From the NCBI GenBank assembly GCA_037783545.1, contig JBBELK010000309.1, forward strand, positions 283,761 to 347,760: a DNA stretch of 64,000 nt. The letters run 5' to 3'. Each line of letters starts with the position of its first letter. The stretch's first letter is position 1. Source of the DNA: Henricia sp. BOLD:AAB3569 (Eukaryota > Echinodermata > Asteroidea > Spinulosida > Echinasteridae). The notes under the pieces were generated by a model, which was not told the origin of the DNA, ran no database searches, and saw only the letters and a list, made by a program, of their open reading frames with translations. The translations under genes and the position numbers were made by a program. Shown here in pieces: positions 12,714 to 23,990 of the stretch.

Positions 12714-12812
12714 CTGACAACTGTGCGTAATAACGTTGATCTAGCTTCATTGTGATATGTAATAATAACTGTTGTGGCTGGTAGTACATGGTGCCAGCTG
12801 ATAGTTCTGCAT
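12714..12812 (-). CDS. GALNT2: GALNT2, internal exon starting the catalytic domain
   Basis: This minus-strand exon of 99 bp is bounded by an acceptor (pyrimidine tract, then AACACAG) and the strong donor CAG|GTAAG. The first base completes the split codon from the upstream exon at 37,333-37,574 (CA+A, Gln). The next codons give Cys and then, after ten residues, [20 protein letters not shown]. Family knowledge: the HNEA-x-S-x-LLRTV segment is a hallmark of polypeptide GalNAc transferases (GT27, GT-A fold) and belongs to the UDP-GalNAc binding half. The enzyme adds GalNAc to Ser/Thr in the Golgi and starts mucin-type O-glycans. The ITYHNEARS variant is closest to what I recall of GALNT2. The exon ends in phase 2; no downstream exon was recognised in the window. 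Confidence 0.93.
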
Positions 12813-13310
12813 CTGTGTTAAAATAAAGAGGGAAACATAACTGGTTTGAGTGTGTCAAACAATGCAGGCATTTAATATTTTATTGAAGTACATGTAACAA
12901 ATACCAAATCAAATTCTCATATTTCAAAATATCACTTAAATCACCATGGCACAATTCTAAGGTTAAAGAAGCGTGACCAGAGTTTCTGGAAAATAGTTTT
13001 CGATGTAACTTACCAATATTATCAAGTAACTCCCATACACACCTCCCATGTCCCAAAAACCCGAAAACATTCGCAATTTCCAGTAAAAAATTGAACAAAA
13101 CTATCGAGTATGCTTTCAGCGGATAAACGTTGATACTGGAAAATTAGTTTACAAATAATCGGTGGATTTTCGACGATATCCTCGGAAATATGCGGCCTAG
13201 AAGCGCGGGACATTCAGTTTCGTAATCAGAAAAATATAACGGATGTTATGATATAAAAATCTCATGACCCATAAGGTAAGTCCCGGGGAGTTATGGGTAA
13301 AAAAAAAAGT

Positions 13311-13331
13311 GATCTGGTCACACTCCTTTAA
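13311..13331. mobile_element. Single end of a TTAA-flanked element
   Basis: GTGATCTGGTCACACTCCT followed by TTAA is the inverse of the left end of the element at 18,776 (TTAA, AGGAGTGTGTCCAGATCA). The other end was not located; the element may begin somewhere between 12,830 and 13,300. Confidence 0.5.
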
Positions 13332-13682
13332 GTTATGTAATACATTTTGAGCAATTTAATAGGCCCTACTGGTCCATTTGGTTACTGTGTCAGCATTTGT
13401 GGGTTTCTGTTTAACAATAGGAACAATAGGGTCCGCGATTTGGAATCATGCACAATACAAATTAGAGCAGTCGCCAACAAAATTAAGTCCAAACAAAAGA
13501 GGAACAATGGGACGTCCCCGGTGGCAGGTGGGTACAAGATCGTGTGTACATGCATGCCTGTCTTTTCTTAATCAACGTATCTACTACTCAACTGACAGTA
13601 ATTATAACAAATAGGACCAGTTTTGTGCATTATGATTAAAATGTTAATCTTGGTTAGTTGTTACCCAAAAAATTAACAACCA

Positions 13683-14070
13683 TGCAGTGTTCTCCACTGC
13701 CGGTTTTGTCCGGGGGCGCCGCCCGGATAAAATCATAACAGGTACCGTTAGCGCCTGGACAAAAATTTGCCGCCTGGACAAAAAAATTGGCCGCCTGGAC
13801 AAAAAAAAAATCCATTTTCCCCTCTAAAACACTATGAAAGTACATCATTTCAAAGTTAGGTTCAAATTCAAAAACGTGATTCGCTAGCCACTGGTGTCAT
13901 TATCATGATTATCATTCACTTACCACGCATATCTATCCGATCGGCGACGCAAATCCGTGTCGATAAAAATAACAGAAATGACAGTTGCATGAATTTTTTT
14001 GAACAGTGCCAGCGCCCTCAAGTGGCGATTGTGTTCACCTGTTGAGGGCGATCACGGCGCATGCATACAG
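13683..14070. repeat. Dispersed repeat with CCGGACAAAA ends
   Basis: It begins TTCTCCACTGCCGGTTTTGT and has three GCC(G)CCTGGACAAAAA words. Further on it holds CATTCACTTACCACGCATAT and GACAGTTGCATG. The same parts occur at 53,800-53,996 in the other relative order, with the end inverted (GCCCGGACAAAAAATTTAGC then AGTGGAGAA). I infer a decayed DNA element whose ends are TTCTCCACTGC...TTTTGTCCGG. Confidence 0.55.
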
Positions 14071-14128
14071 CGCATGCTACCGACAAGCTAATGGCAAAAG
14101 CGCATGGCAAAACGACAAGCTAATTTTG

Positions 14129-14350
14129 GTGAGTTTTACCGATTTACACGAAAAGGTATTTATGAATGGGATTAAAAGTAGGTTTGGCCAATCTTAAAAA
14201 ACCCGTTTACATGTAAAACCAGCTAAGGGTCCTGGGCACTGATAATGCCCTCGCCTGGCGGCTGGGCCAATATCAGTACTAAGGACCCCTAGCTGGTTTT
14301 AAACGTCATTGTATGTTTCAGATCGGCCAAACCTACTTTTAATCCCTAAT
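14129..14350. mobile_element. Inverted-repeat element, copy of 35,921-36,121
   Basis: Arms ATTAAAAGTAGGTTTGGCC (14,171) and GGCCAAACCTACTTTTAAT (to 14,343) flank an inner hairpin around CTGATAATGCCCTCGCC...GGGCCAATATCAG. GTGAGTTTTACCGATTTACA and the following AAAGGTATTTATGAATGGGA match 36,052-36,100 in inverse orientation, which defines a two-copy family in this intron. Non-coding. Confidence 0.65.
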
Positions 14351-14370
14351 TATATACAATGTACATGTAA

Positions 14371-14589
14371 GGTGGATTCAAACTGAGCCTTTTCGCACTT
14401 AATTTTGACCTGCATCACTTTGAGAAAAAAAGCAGCATGGGGGAATTTGGAGCAAAATGACACACTGAAAATCACAAACAAAATCAAATTGGGCAGAAAG
14501 TGTTTTTATGATTCTGTAATTTTCAGTGCGTCGTTTCACTCCAAATTCCCTCCATGCCACTTTTTCTCACAGCTCAGTGTGAATCCACC
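14371..14589. mobile_element. 219-bp hairpin MITE, GTGGATTCACACTGAGC family, copy 1
   Basis: The ends are GGTGGATTCAAACTGAGC and GCTCAGTGTGAATCCACC. The interior folds on itself: TTTGAGAAAAAAAGC...CAGCATGG pairs with CCATGCCACTTTTTCTCA. It is homologous along its length with 36,671-36,903. No frame; non-autonomous. Confidence 0.8.
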
Positions 14590-15075
14590 CCTAGTTACAC
14601 TGCAGTTGTCTGCATAAATTGTGACATTTTTCATTTTATTATCAAGTTACAGTATCACCCAAATGCCCACGGCTACATCAGTGTCAAAGTATACACAACT
14701 ACAACATGTACAAGGGCTTTATTCTTTCCATAACTTTTATCCAATATCCTGTCTTGCAAACACGTGGGCACTAACAGTGGGCACTAGTAACAGTGGGCAC
14801 AAGACAATGATCTTTACAACTGATAACATTTAAATACTCATGAATTTAAAGAAAACAATGGTGAATTATAAGTTCCAATTTTTCCCATGCAGAAACAAAA
14901 TGAACACACTTGATGTGTTTGAATGATGGTTGACAAGAGCCACGCAAGAATGCATGTTGTGTGATGGAGACTCAAATGCTCTTTGATTCATTCTCAGCAT
15001 CTCTTTTTACAACAACACATTTTGAGTTACAATATAAAGGATACAATTTTGTTTGCTTTTGCACTCAAATATTTT

Positions 15076-15413
15076 TAAAGGAGTTGTCCAATCAATCAAA
15101 TCAAATAACATACCTTACCAAAATACTATCCATGGAAAAAAAACAGGAAAATTGCATTCTCCAATTTGGATGTGGAAACAAAGGTTTGGTGTAATCAGTG
15201 CACTGCTTTATGTACCGGTAACTGGATAAATTAATTTACAAAACATCTGTATTTTTTAAAATGATATCCTTGCAAATATAAGCTCCTACATGTATGTATT
15301 TTAGATTGGTAAAAAGAAAAATACATGTATGACAAATGATATACATGTACATGTACATGTACATGTATGGTATCAAAATCTTAATATGCATGGGCTCAAA
15401 AATGTGATCTGGA
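15076..15413 (-). mobile_element. TTAA-type element, inverse copy of the 18,776 family
   Basis: It starts TTAAAGGAGTTGTCC (15,075) and ends AATGTGATCTGGAC (15,413). The middle shares CTCCAATTTGGATGTGG and TGCACTGCTTTAT with 30,646-30,962, 18,776-19,145 and 41,790-42,064. The right end is truncated before its TTAA. Confidence 0.65.
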
Positions 15414-15431
15414 CAGTATACGTACTCTCAA

Positions 15432-15843
15432 GGCCTGTCCGCATTGGACTTTTTTTTTTTAAACTTACTGAAACGATGGGTACTTTTCCCAAATTAAGTC
15501 CAATGCGGACAGCCCAGGACGATTTCCTCTCAGGAACTTTTCCCGAGTCCAGTGGTTACTTCTCCTGGCCAACTGCTGCCCAGGAAAAGATCCCAGGTAA
15601 CTTTTCCCGAGACGAAAAGTTTAATGCGGACACAGCGAGTCGGTAAAAGCGCTCTGGAAGCGTACGTCCAGGCCGTGAAGGTCAAACTGGAACGGGACAA
15701 TGCGCATGCTCTCCCACGGTCTCGGTAAAATGTTACTGTGTCAAAAAGTCAAAATGCTGACAGCAGTAACATTTTGTCATTTTTCATTTTACCATCGTCT
15801 CGGTAAAACCTTCCAAAAAACAAGTCCAATGCGGACACGGCTT
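15432..15843. mobile_element. Inverted-repeat element, TGTCCGCATTGGACTT ends
   Basis: The left end is TGTCCGCATTGGACTT, the right end AAGTCCAATGCGGACACGG. An extra inverse copy (TTAAGTCCAATGCGGACAG) lies inside at about 15,497, so the element is compound or nested. The ends resemble those at 83-286 (CCCATTGGACT) and share the core ATTGGACT. No coding content. Confidence 0.65.
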
Positions 15844-16471
15844 CAGTGAATCTTTTGGCTTAAATTCACTGTCGGTTGGAAAGACTCAATTTTTTTCCTT
15901 CCATCTTGATGGGACTGAATGCAGGCTTGTAAATGCACTGCAAATTTAGCGATACATGTCTGCATGTTATTTGGTTTTCTTAACCCAGATCTTTCAATCA
16001 GATGAGTCACACCCAAGGAGGGAGAGAAACAAAATTTCCAGGGCCCTATTTTAACCAAACAATTTGGCTGATGGACAAATGCTAACTGAAATTACAAGTG
16101 TCTGCGGGCTACACTGTATTATTTCTTTTCCCATTTTCGTCAAATTCACAAAATAAAACTGACTACTGACGAAGACGTGCATTGGAATGAAATCATTTTA
16201 TGAGTCCAAATTTTTCAAGACGTTGTGTTTCTTCAAATTAAAGTCTTGGGTCAGTTTTGAGTTAAATGTACAAATTCATAATACATCGGACAATAAGAAT
16301 AATTTGAGCCATTTCACTTGGAGCATCACAGTGATTCCACAGTGTGACGTAACCAGTGCCTCGTCAAAATGATTCATACATACATGTACATGTACACTCT
16401 TGACTCTTGTGTAGGACGCCATACATGTATGCATGTAATCAGGTAATGCATCCTATGTACGGTAACATTAA

Positions 16472-17031
16472 AGGGCCCCTTATTTAGGATTGTTATCAAT
16501 GAAATCTATGCTTTAAAACCACTCTACTCAGTTAAAGTCATACAAATCCTATTTGGAGCTTGCTTTGGGGGTTAAAACAAAGGTTTTTAGTTTTTATGCC
16601 AATGTGAATGCATATTCATGACCAAGGTCACGATGTCACAAGAGGCAAACACAGGAAAATCACATTCAACTGTGTACAAAAGATTCCACTTTTTTCTCAA
16701 TTTTCCTGAAACTTTTGTAATCCATGGATGTTTGAGTTTGTTTTACATGTTGCCATGACAAAACTGGGGGTAGAAACTGCAGCAATTTGCCACAAGTCCA
16801 ACTTGAAGTCTTATGTTTTCTCTTAACTTTTCACTTCTGTCTTCCTTATGTGATGCACTCAAAACAGCGCCCTCTGTCTGTGATTTATTGCAGTGAAATC
16901 GTCAAAGTTGAAAAAGGCCACCTTTTATTGATTTTACATCCAGACGAACAATAGCATGTCTTGCTGAACAAGTAATCCGTCATTATGAAGCAAAGCTTAG
17001 GCACAAAGTTGTTTAGCATGTCACAGGCCCT
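16472..17031. mobile_element. TTAA-flanked element, AGGGCC ends
   Basis: TTAA (16,468-16,471), then AGGGCCCCTTATTTAGG; the right end is GCATGTCACAGGCCCT, then TTAA (17,032-17,035). The terminal match is short (AGGGCC), but position and flanks fit the TTAA group seen at 24.0, 44.0 and 57.4 kb. 560 bp, non-coding. Confidence 0.5.
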
Positions 17032-17821
17032 TTAACTCTTTCCAATGAAAAGACCATAATTTAAATTATTAGCACCGTTTGCATTTACATGTACATGTAC
17101 ATGTACATTACGTTTAACAAGTATTTGAAAATGTACAGTGCATTTTAGAAGTTTAATGACAAGCCACAAGCTACCTTTTCGTCAAGTCACGTCTCAAGTA
17201 AAACTAGAAACTCAATTCTGATTTAACGAGTAAAGTCCGCAACACCAGCATGAATAATTTTTGTTTGCTCCAATGGTCATAAGTCCAAAAGTCCTTCAGC
17301 CCAATTTTACTTCCCAATTTCCCCAAATTAACAAAGTTGTTGATTACAGCAGCCAAATGGACCTTGAGACGTCATGTCTCAATCTGCAGATGAATGAGAA
17401 AGCAAATGCAGGGATTTACGTTGGCGTAAAAAACTGAAACCCTTTCAGACAAGCATGAATTATTTATATTTCGCCTGCAAAGACAACCTAAGAGGATTTC
17501 CTCTCTGAAATTTGCTTTTGGAAACAGTCATATTTATATTTCCCTAGAGACGCGTGCAATTTATGCAACCCGGGGTGCTGTTTTTATTAAATTTGGCCAG
17601 TAATCTATCACCATTCAGTAATAACGAAGCTGGCTGAAAGAACTTGCATGAGCCTTTTAATTGTAATGGAAGGATTCAGCAAGACCTCCAGGGTAAACAT
17701 GAGCCGATAACTTTCAGGGATTTTCTCTTCTAAAGCAAAGTCTTCAAATGTAGATTTCAATAACAGACTGCCAAATTGAATGTCATATTTTAAATGTGGT
17801 AGCACTTCCTATAAATCCTAT

Positions 17822-18050
17822 GCACAACCTCTCAACCCGGGTTGAACTTAATCCGGGTTAAAATTAACCCGGGCCGAAGTCCGAGACCGCCCCGGGTTTA
17901 AATGCCAATCTTCAACCCCGCATTTATCCCCGCATCGTTTCACACTTGTTTCGGCCAAACCGGGTTTACCTCGCCCCGGGGCGAGTTCAACCCCGAGTTG
18001 AACAGGGAGGATTCACACTTGTGCAACGCCAACCCGGAGCAAGTGATATA
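17822..18050. repeat. CCCGGGTT-rich fragment of a TTCACACT-type element
   Basis: Short blocks built from CAACCCGGGTTGAACTTAA, GCCCCGGGGCGAG and two TTCACACTTGT words. The same vocabulary makes up 30,967-31,784 and 58,516-58,985. No complete pair of ends could be fixed here. Confidence 0.5.
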
Positions 18051-18548
18051 ATCGAGCTCCCATTGTAAGTGCTGTCAATGCTTTTCTGCCCTGTTTTTCT
18101 TTTCTGCTGCTCGTGCCATTTTGTTTTACTACAGAAAAGTGCAAAAGTGAATGACGGACGATGTAAAAATACGGTAGCCTCTCAAAACAGCTCTCTGATC
18201 TTCACACATACCGTACATGTACAACATGCACACCGCCGCTATCCGGGGGCCGCTAAAACATGTACCGGTACGGTACCTGAACACATTTATTTAGCTACAT
18301 GTATGTAGTTTATCCCCAAACTAAAGAAATGTCTTCATACTTCTTTTTTACCAGTATAACTTGAAAATACGTATTTCTTTAATTTTGAGATAAAATAAAG
18401 ACATTTTGGCAGACCTGCTACATTACATGTACATGTATCACCTTGTACATCTATGTCACAGAAATGCATCTTAATAATAGTGCAGAAAGACCCAATAACA
18501 GAAGGTACATGTACAGGCCTGCAGCTTGACGAACTTACTGAAATGTAA

Positions 18549-18736
18549 AGCCCATTACACACCTTTGCGATTTACCGTTCAACCGGACATCGGACCATTG
18601 GATGCGTAAAAATCAAGTTTGATTCGTCCTGGTCGTTCGTGTACGGGCAGACTGGTCTGATGTTTCAGTGCACACCTTTCCGGCATGTGGGCTGATAGAC
18701 TAATTGGTCAGAAATCGCAAAGGTGTGCGGCGGGCT
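18549..18736. mobile_element. 188-bp TAA-flanked MITE
   Basis: The target TAA lies on both sides (18,546-18,548 and 18,737-18,739). Ends are AGCCCATTACACACCTTTGC and its imperfect inverse GCAAAGGTGTGCGGCGGGCT. A TWA target with such ends is what PIF/Harbinger-type elements leave; the assignment is inference. The end AGCCCGCCGCACAC is shared with 40,525-41,115. Confidence 0.7.
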
Positions 18737-18775
18737 TAAGCAAATCAGCATTTTTTGATGAAACGAATCTCTTAA

Positions 18776-19145
18776 AGGAGTGTGTCCAGATCATATTTTT
18801 ACCAGCCCCCCTCCCCCCCTCCCCACCCCCATTTTCCCATGGGTGTTGAGATTTTTATACCATATCATGTGTCAAATTTTTTTCATTACCATTCTGAAAT
18901 TTCGCACCCTCAATTCGTATATTTTCACGTATATTGTAAAAAAAACACCGATATTTTGTGGACTACCGGTACATGTAGTTTATTCGGTTCCATAAACAGT
19001 GCAGTGATTACACAACTTTTGCTTCCACAACCAAATTAATTGAAGACTGGAAATTTTATGTTTTCTTCCCGGATGGATAGTATTTTGGGGAGTGATTGTT
19101 AGGTTAGAACGAAATCCATTTTCTGGAAACGCTGAACAAGCTCCT
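18776..19145 (+). mobile_element. TTAA-type element, reference copy of a 4-copy family
   Basis: It starts TTAA then AGGAGTGTGTCCAGATCA and ends GAACAAGCTCCT (19,145). Landmarks in between: CCCATGGGTGTTGAGATTTT, CATTACCATTCTGAA, CAGTGCAGTGATTA. Copies: 41,790-42,064 (plus), 15,076-15,413 and 30,646-30,962 (both minus). None has a coding frame. Confidence 0.7.
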
Positions 19146-19904
19146 GGATCACTTGCAAATGGTTTTCACAAACTCATAGAACAGCAACATTACAAATGTG
19201 AGGAATGTCAAGATAATTGTTTTTAAATAGTTGAGTACAGCGGATCCAACATACATGTACCGGGGTACATGTAGGCCTACACACAAAAAACTCAATATCG
19301 TACATTGTAGCTGTTACATGCAATTTTTCCCAAAGGAAGGACAACGAGAGCCCTTCCCTCCCGCATTAAGACTGAAGTCTCCAAATGAGGTGCCCCAGGG
19401 AACAGTTTCCGTACAGTAATGCCTTTTGACTGGCCAAGCTGCTTGCTAACCACTGATATTGACGAGCATTCCTGCAGTGTTAATTTCTCACTGCAATATC
19501 TGCATTATAACTCCCTTGGTGCATGTACAGTGCTAAATGCTGATGAGAGCGAAGCAGTCGGTGTAGTTTTAAGGAAGGACATTGGGAAATGAGCAGTTGC
19601 AGTTTGCCTGCCGTGGTTGTGGATATTACAATGTGCAGCCAACAATTAATAATGTATACATAAAAATACATTTTTACAACCACATGCATGGGTGCCTGTA
19701 CGTGTGGTTTCTTTAAAGTCCCATTACATGTACATCATTTGCAGTTATCCAAAATTTTACTTCACGAGTTGACAAGAAAAACAAAAAACTAAAAGTGTTG
19801 AATGATAGCAATGGTACCGGTAACAAATACCACATACCCCCGGTATGATTTTTTCTCTCGGTGTTGAACTTAGTAACGAGCGCAATAACTGAGGGAGTAT
19901 ACCA

Positions 19905-19995
19905 CTTTTTCTTATAGCTCAGCTGGTAGAGCGTCTGCTCGGTAAAATTAGAGGTCTCGGGTTCGAATCCCAATAAGGCCCTTACAATTTTTCTC
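19905..19995 (+). mobile_element. tRNA-like SINE head
   Basis: TAGCTCAGCTGGTAGAGCG (box A) and GGTTCGAATCC (box B) are spaced as in a tRNA. The last acceptor-stem pairs (TTT against GCC at the far end) do not form and one T-stem pair is a mismatch, so I call a SINE head rather than a tRNA gene. The downstream words AATAAGGCCCTTACAATTTT recur at 49,305-49,345. Confidence 0.65.
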
Positions 19996-21295
19996 TCATT
20001 TCAAGTTTGGTTCATACATGTTAAAGGTTCTGCTAATTATTGCTAATTATTGCACACTGCCCCTAAAAGGTAGCTTGCATTAGCAGGAAAAAAATATTTT
20101 CAATTTTATTGAAAATACATATGTACATGTATTAAACCTTTTTTTTTTTAGCTGTTGGGGGAGGGTGGGAGGCAGCACTGAACATGACTTTCAGAAAAAT
20201 AAAATTGTTCTTGCCAGGAAAATTGCGCTTCCGGAATGAAAAGACGTCTGCTGTAAATTAGGTTAGCCACTGATCACTGTAAATGATTGATAACGTTTAA
20301 AAACAAAATTGCCGAACGTACTAAAGTGCTACAGTACATGTACGCTATCCTCACGCACGTACATGTATCCTTGAAATGCTGTACATGCACTGCGAAGCAT
20401 GAAATTACATACTGTAGGTAAACAAAAGCCAATGGGAAAACTGTGTTGGCACAGTCAATTTTGTTATGCCATATAGCAGACTGTACACATGATACATGTA
20501 AAAGTTATTTCGTCTATTATGGAAAATGATCAAGCCGACTACCAAGCATATTGACTTGTGTGTGTGTAATTTAAAGACATGTAATTTGGACACAACCTTG
20601 GTTAAACTGACTATACGTGTGCAGGTTTCTGTATTCAAATGAGGGACGTTTAACAATATGAACAATAGGGTCCGCGATTGCCAAAGGGGTTCGCGATTTG
20701 GAATCCTGTACAAAACAAATGAGGAGTCGCCAAAAAAAAATAAGTCCAAACAAAAAAAGAAGAACAATGGGACGTCCGCGGTTGGAGGTGGGTACAAGAC
20801 AGGGTGTACAAAACCTTTTAAGACCCACTGTATTATTTGTAATGACCCAAAGTTTTACTTCATTCGTCGACAATCTTGAAACCTTACAACTGAATGTGGT
20901 TGTAGCATTCACTTTAAACAACGATAAAGGTACTCATCAAAATTATCACGAACGTTAGGTCTACACCATTTACTGAAAAGATGTACATGTACAGTGTGTT
21001 CTTCGGGAGGATCAGATTTTACACTATGAAGATGAAAGTACGGTACGTAGGAATTGTGTACTTGGGCCAAATTTAATGGAGCTGTTTGCCAGAAAATACG
21101 TACATGTACATTGTGTACTACTCAGCAAATGTTTATGCTTAGCAAAAACTGGCAGAGCACCGTTCACGTAAAAGAAATACATTTACGATGGGATTTTACA
21201 TGTAGCTGATAATCTGATTTTGCATACATGTACATGTTTAGCACAATTGTTTTCTGTGCTATGCAGTATTTTCTGGTAACATATTATTCTCCTAC

Positions 21296-21560
21296 ATGGG
21301 TCATTCCATGAAAACGGGACACAGTGTCCCCCTTACGTCGTGACACTTTTGGAGTTGATTTTTCATAATTAGCAGACTTCACAGAACGATTACCCTCGGC
21401 ATATAAAGAATATATGACCTCATGAATCGAACACTACCTAAATCTGTTGATACTACATGTATAACTAACCAAAACATAACGAGAACGATTCAATACATTA
21501 GTGATATTCCAGATGCAAGTGTGACATTTTGAACTTTTCGCTCAAAATGTAACGAAAATC
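21296..21560. repeat. Dispersed repeat, GGGTCATTCCATGAAAACGG family
   Basis: It shares about 180 bp with 48,076-48,262: GTGTCCCCCTTACGTCGTGA, GGAGTTGATTTTT, ACGGTTACCCTC-type and GAATCGAACAC words in the same order. A third fragment of its start lies at 43,608-43,665. Function unknown. Confidence 0.6.
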
Positions 21561-21919
21561 GCTCATAATGTAATTTGAATCGATAAAGTCCAGGTTCTAC
21601 AGCTGGGTAAAATCAGCAACTACCTTTTCCAGAAAAAAACTGGTCAAAAAGGCTTGAAATGTAATCGCAAGAGTTAAAAAATGCCTTGGAGTCCCCCCTT
21701 ACGTTGTGAAATAATTTCGTGAATAATTTCAAGGCTGATACCAAGACATGTCTAACCGTTTGTAAATTATTTTAAATATTCTACATCATTTAGAAATTGC
21801 ACAGAAATTTCTTTAAACAATTTTCTCAAATTAAAAAGGCAATTTTTACAAATGCATCAAATTGTCACACTTTGGCTCCTGTTTTTATGGAAATACCCAC
21901 ATGTACCCCCCGGTACGTG

Positions 21920-22505
21920 TCAAAAAAACACATTTTGATCTTGAATAACTATAATTTTTCAACGGATTTAAACAAAAATTTCACATCATGTAAACAAGGC
22001 CGGACAAATTTCCTTGAGTGAGTTTCATCAGTTTTGTCCAAGAGGTTGAGATTTAAACGCCATACGAAAAAAAACACCTAAATTTGAGAATTTGCTACTT
22101 TTGACTTGGCATCCACCATTGTCAAAGAAATTGTCTAAATGTACTTGTATGTCTGATGAGGTCCCATTGCACCTCTTGATGAATTGCATGAAATGATCGA
22201 GATGGTTTGTGTAACATTTGGAGTGATCCCACCTTTTCTCAGAAGCTTTCGGCTCAGCACACACATTCCACCACCGTCTCCAGCGACGTATTGACATTGA
22301 AGAAGGCCAAGTCGAAAGTAGCGAATTCTGAAATTGACTATTTTTTTTGTATGGCGTTTAAATCTCAACCTTTTGGACAAAACTGATGAAAGTCACTCAA
22401 TAAAATTTGTCGGGCCTCATCTACATGATGTGTAATTTTGGTTTAAATCCGTTGAAAAATTACCAAGTTATTTAAGATTAAAAGTAGGACATGTTTTTTT
22501 GTAGA
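21920..22505. mobile_element. Long foldback element with about 185-bp arms
   Basis: The left arm 21,920-22,095 and right arm 22,312-22,505 are inverse copies; landmarks are TTTCAACGGATTTAAAC and GGTTGAGATTTAAACGCCAT against ATGGCGTTTAAATCTCAACC. Identity is roughly 85-90% by eye. The 216-bp loop has one open minus-strand frame across its whole length, which I cannot assign. An RNA from this stretch would form a long hairpin. Confidence 0.75.
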
Positions 22506-22745
22506 CACATAGTTGTCTGGAAAACACACTTAGAAAAAAAAGAAATGTAAAAATATGATTTTTTTATTTCCTTTTTTTTATTTTTCAATTTTTCAATTCA
22601 ATTTGTTCCTTATCGCACCATAAGGCCAAGTGCTGTTCTTGATTCAGAAACTGCAACCCAACACCGACTGTACATAGATTTTCTCGCTAACTGCAATCTT
22701 GCAGACTAATACTTGTAGGAGCCTGTACTGTAGCCTAAAGCCATG

Positions 22746-23582
22746 TCATAAGGTTATGGGATGGGCCTCCATTATCGCCCCATCACATCCTGAGGGGGCC
22801 TGTATGATCAAAGCCCTCTGTGGCCTGTTATGGTCGTGCTTTGGCAGTGTGAAATGCTTGGAGAATGCGTGATGATTGCCTCCATTGAAAAGGCACAAAT
22901 CGTGACATGAATGAGTGCCAAGTGTTGTTTGTAGTGACTCATCCATGAAGCGCATTTGTGTGGTTAAGGATTCTTAATGTGCCGTGAAAGGCTGAGAACA
23001 CCGACATGTAGTTTCTGACACCAGTAATACGTAACAAATTTACAAATAAACAGGAACAAAAGTTTTACCACTAAACAATGATCCATTTCACGTCAAATAT
23101 TTGTGATGTTCCAGTAGAGAAATTCAACAAATACGGTACAATATATCGTTTGTATGGTCTTTTGACAAAATTCACTACATGTATCATGGTACTGATACTT
23201 TTTTCTCTCAAAACAACTGTCTTGTACATGTACAGTAGCTTGGACTCTACAATCACCAGATGGCATCCCAATGTTTCAAACAAAAATGTTACAGCCAAGT
23301 TACTTGGACTAATGTACATGAATCTCCCCCCCCCCCTTCCCCAAATGAGCAAGAATTCAGTAACTACATCTTTGACATTTTAAGACAGCAGGCGTCTTGG
23401 GCCAAGATGTCAGTGATAGATCATGTGTGCTCAAAAACAAACATTTACATGTGGCCTATGGAAATGTGTTGATGAATTATTGATCCATGTTTGTGTGTTG
23501 AAGCAAGATAGAACCTACATGTACATGTACGGGGATACATGTAGGCATAGGGAGGTACGGTATCCCCAAACTACATGGCAGC
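22746..23582. other. No gene recognised
   Basis: A 70-codon open minus-strand frame at 22,746-22,955 has no splice sites or recognisable motif. A run of 13 C lies at 23,326-23,338. The rest is AT-rich intron sequence. Confidence 0.4.
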
Positions 23583-23695
23583 AGTGTTGTAGTAGAGTTA
23601 CCAATATCGAGTCAAAAACCCTGTCTCTAGCATGTCTAGTACTAGCCTCGAGTCCAAGTCTGAGTCACGAGTCACTGAAACTGAATCTGCTGTAG
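23583..23695. repeat. GAGTCC-rich dispersed repeat
   Basis: Begins CAGTGTTGTAGTAGAGTTAC and continues with CTCGAGTCCAAGTCTGAGTC and ACGAGTCACT. The same opening (CAGTGTTGTAGTTGAGT) is found at 48,891 and the same body words at 46,420-46,575 and 10,268-10,385. Confidence 0.65.
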
Positions 23696-23990
23696 TTTCG
23701 TTCACATAGTAAAAAGTTCAACTGAAAGCAATTACATAAATTCGTCTTCAATTTTCGTTTTTTTATGAAAAGATATCATCTCTGTCGGAATAATTGCACT
23801 GGGGCCAATTTCATCAAGCAATAAAGCAAAAAAATTTGCTTAATCAAAAATTTGTTTGCTTTATAAAAATGAGTCAATAGTCGAAATTGCGTTTTTCACA
23901 AGAATATCTGCTATTCTTGCTAAAAACACAAGTTGACGTAAACCTTTGATTATTAACCCATTTTTATAAAGCAAACAAATTTTTGATTAA

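Noticed and set aside
12714..12812. An alternative minus-strand frame reading [14 protein letters not shown]
   Set aside because: The other frame of the same exon gives the GalNAc-transferase motif and fits the phase of the upstream exon, so this reading is a shadow.
13022..13213. Minus-strand frame of 63 codons starting MSRASRPHISED, with donor-like sites nearby
   Set aside because: It has an in-frame stop before the stronger donor (13,013) and no family motif, and it lies next to a TTAA-type element end. Probably a chance frame.
17605..17810. Possible terminal exon on the minus strand with an AATAAA 20 bp after the stop
   Set aside because: The acceptor is weak, no upstream partner exon with matching phase was found, and AT-rich intron DNA easily yields both a 65-codon frame and AATAAA.
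19905..19995. Functional tRNA gene
   Set aside because: Outer acceptor-stem pairs and one T-stem pair fail, and the flanking words recur at 49.3 kb, so it is a SINE head.
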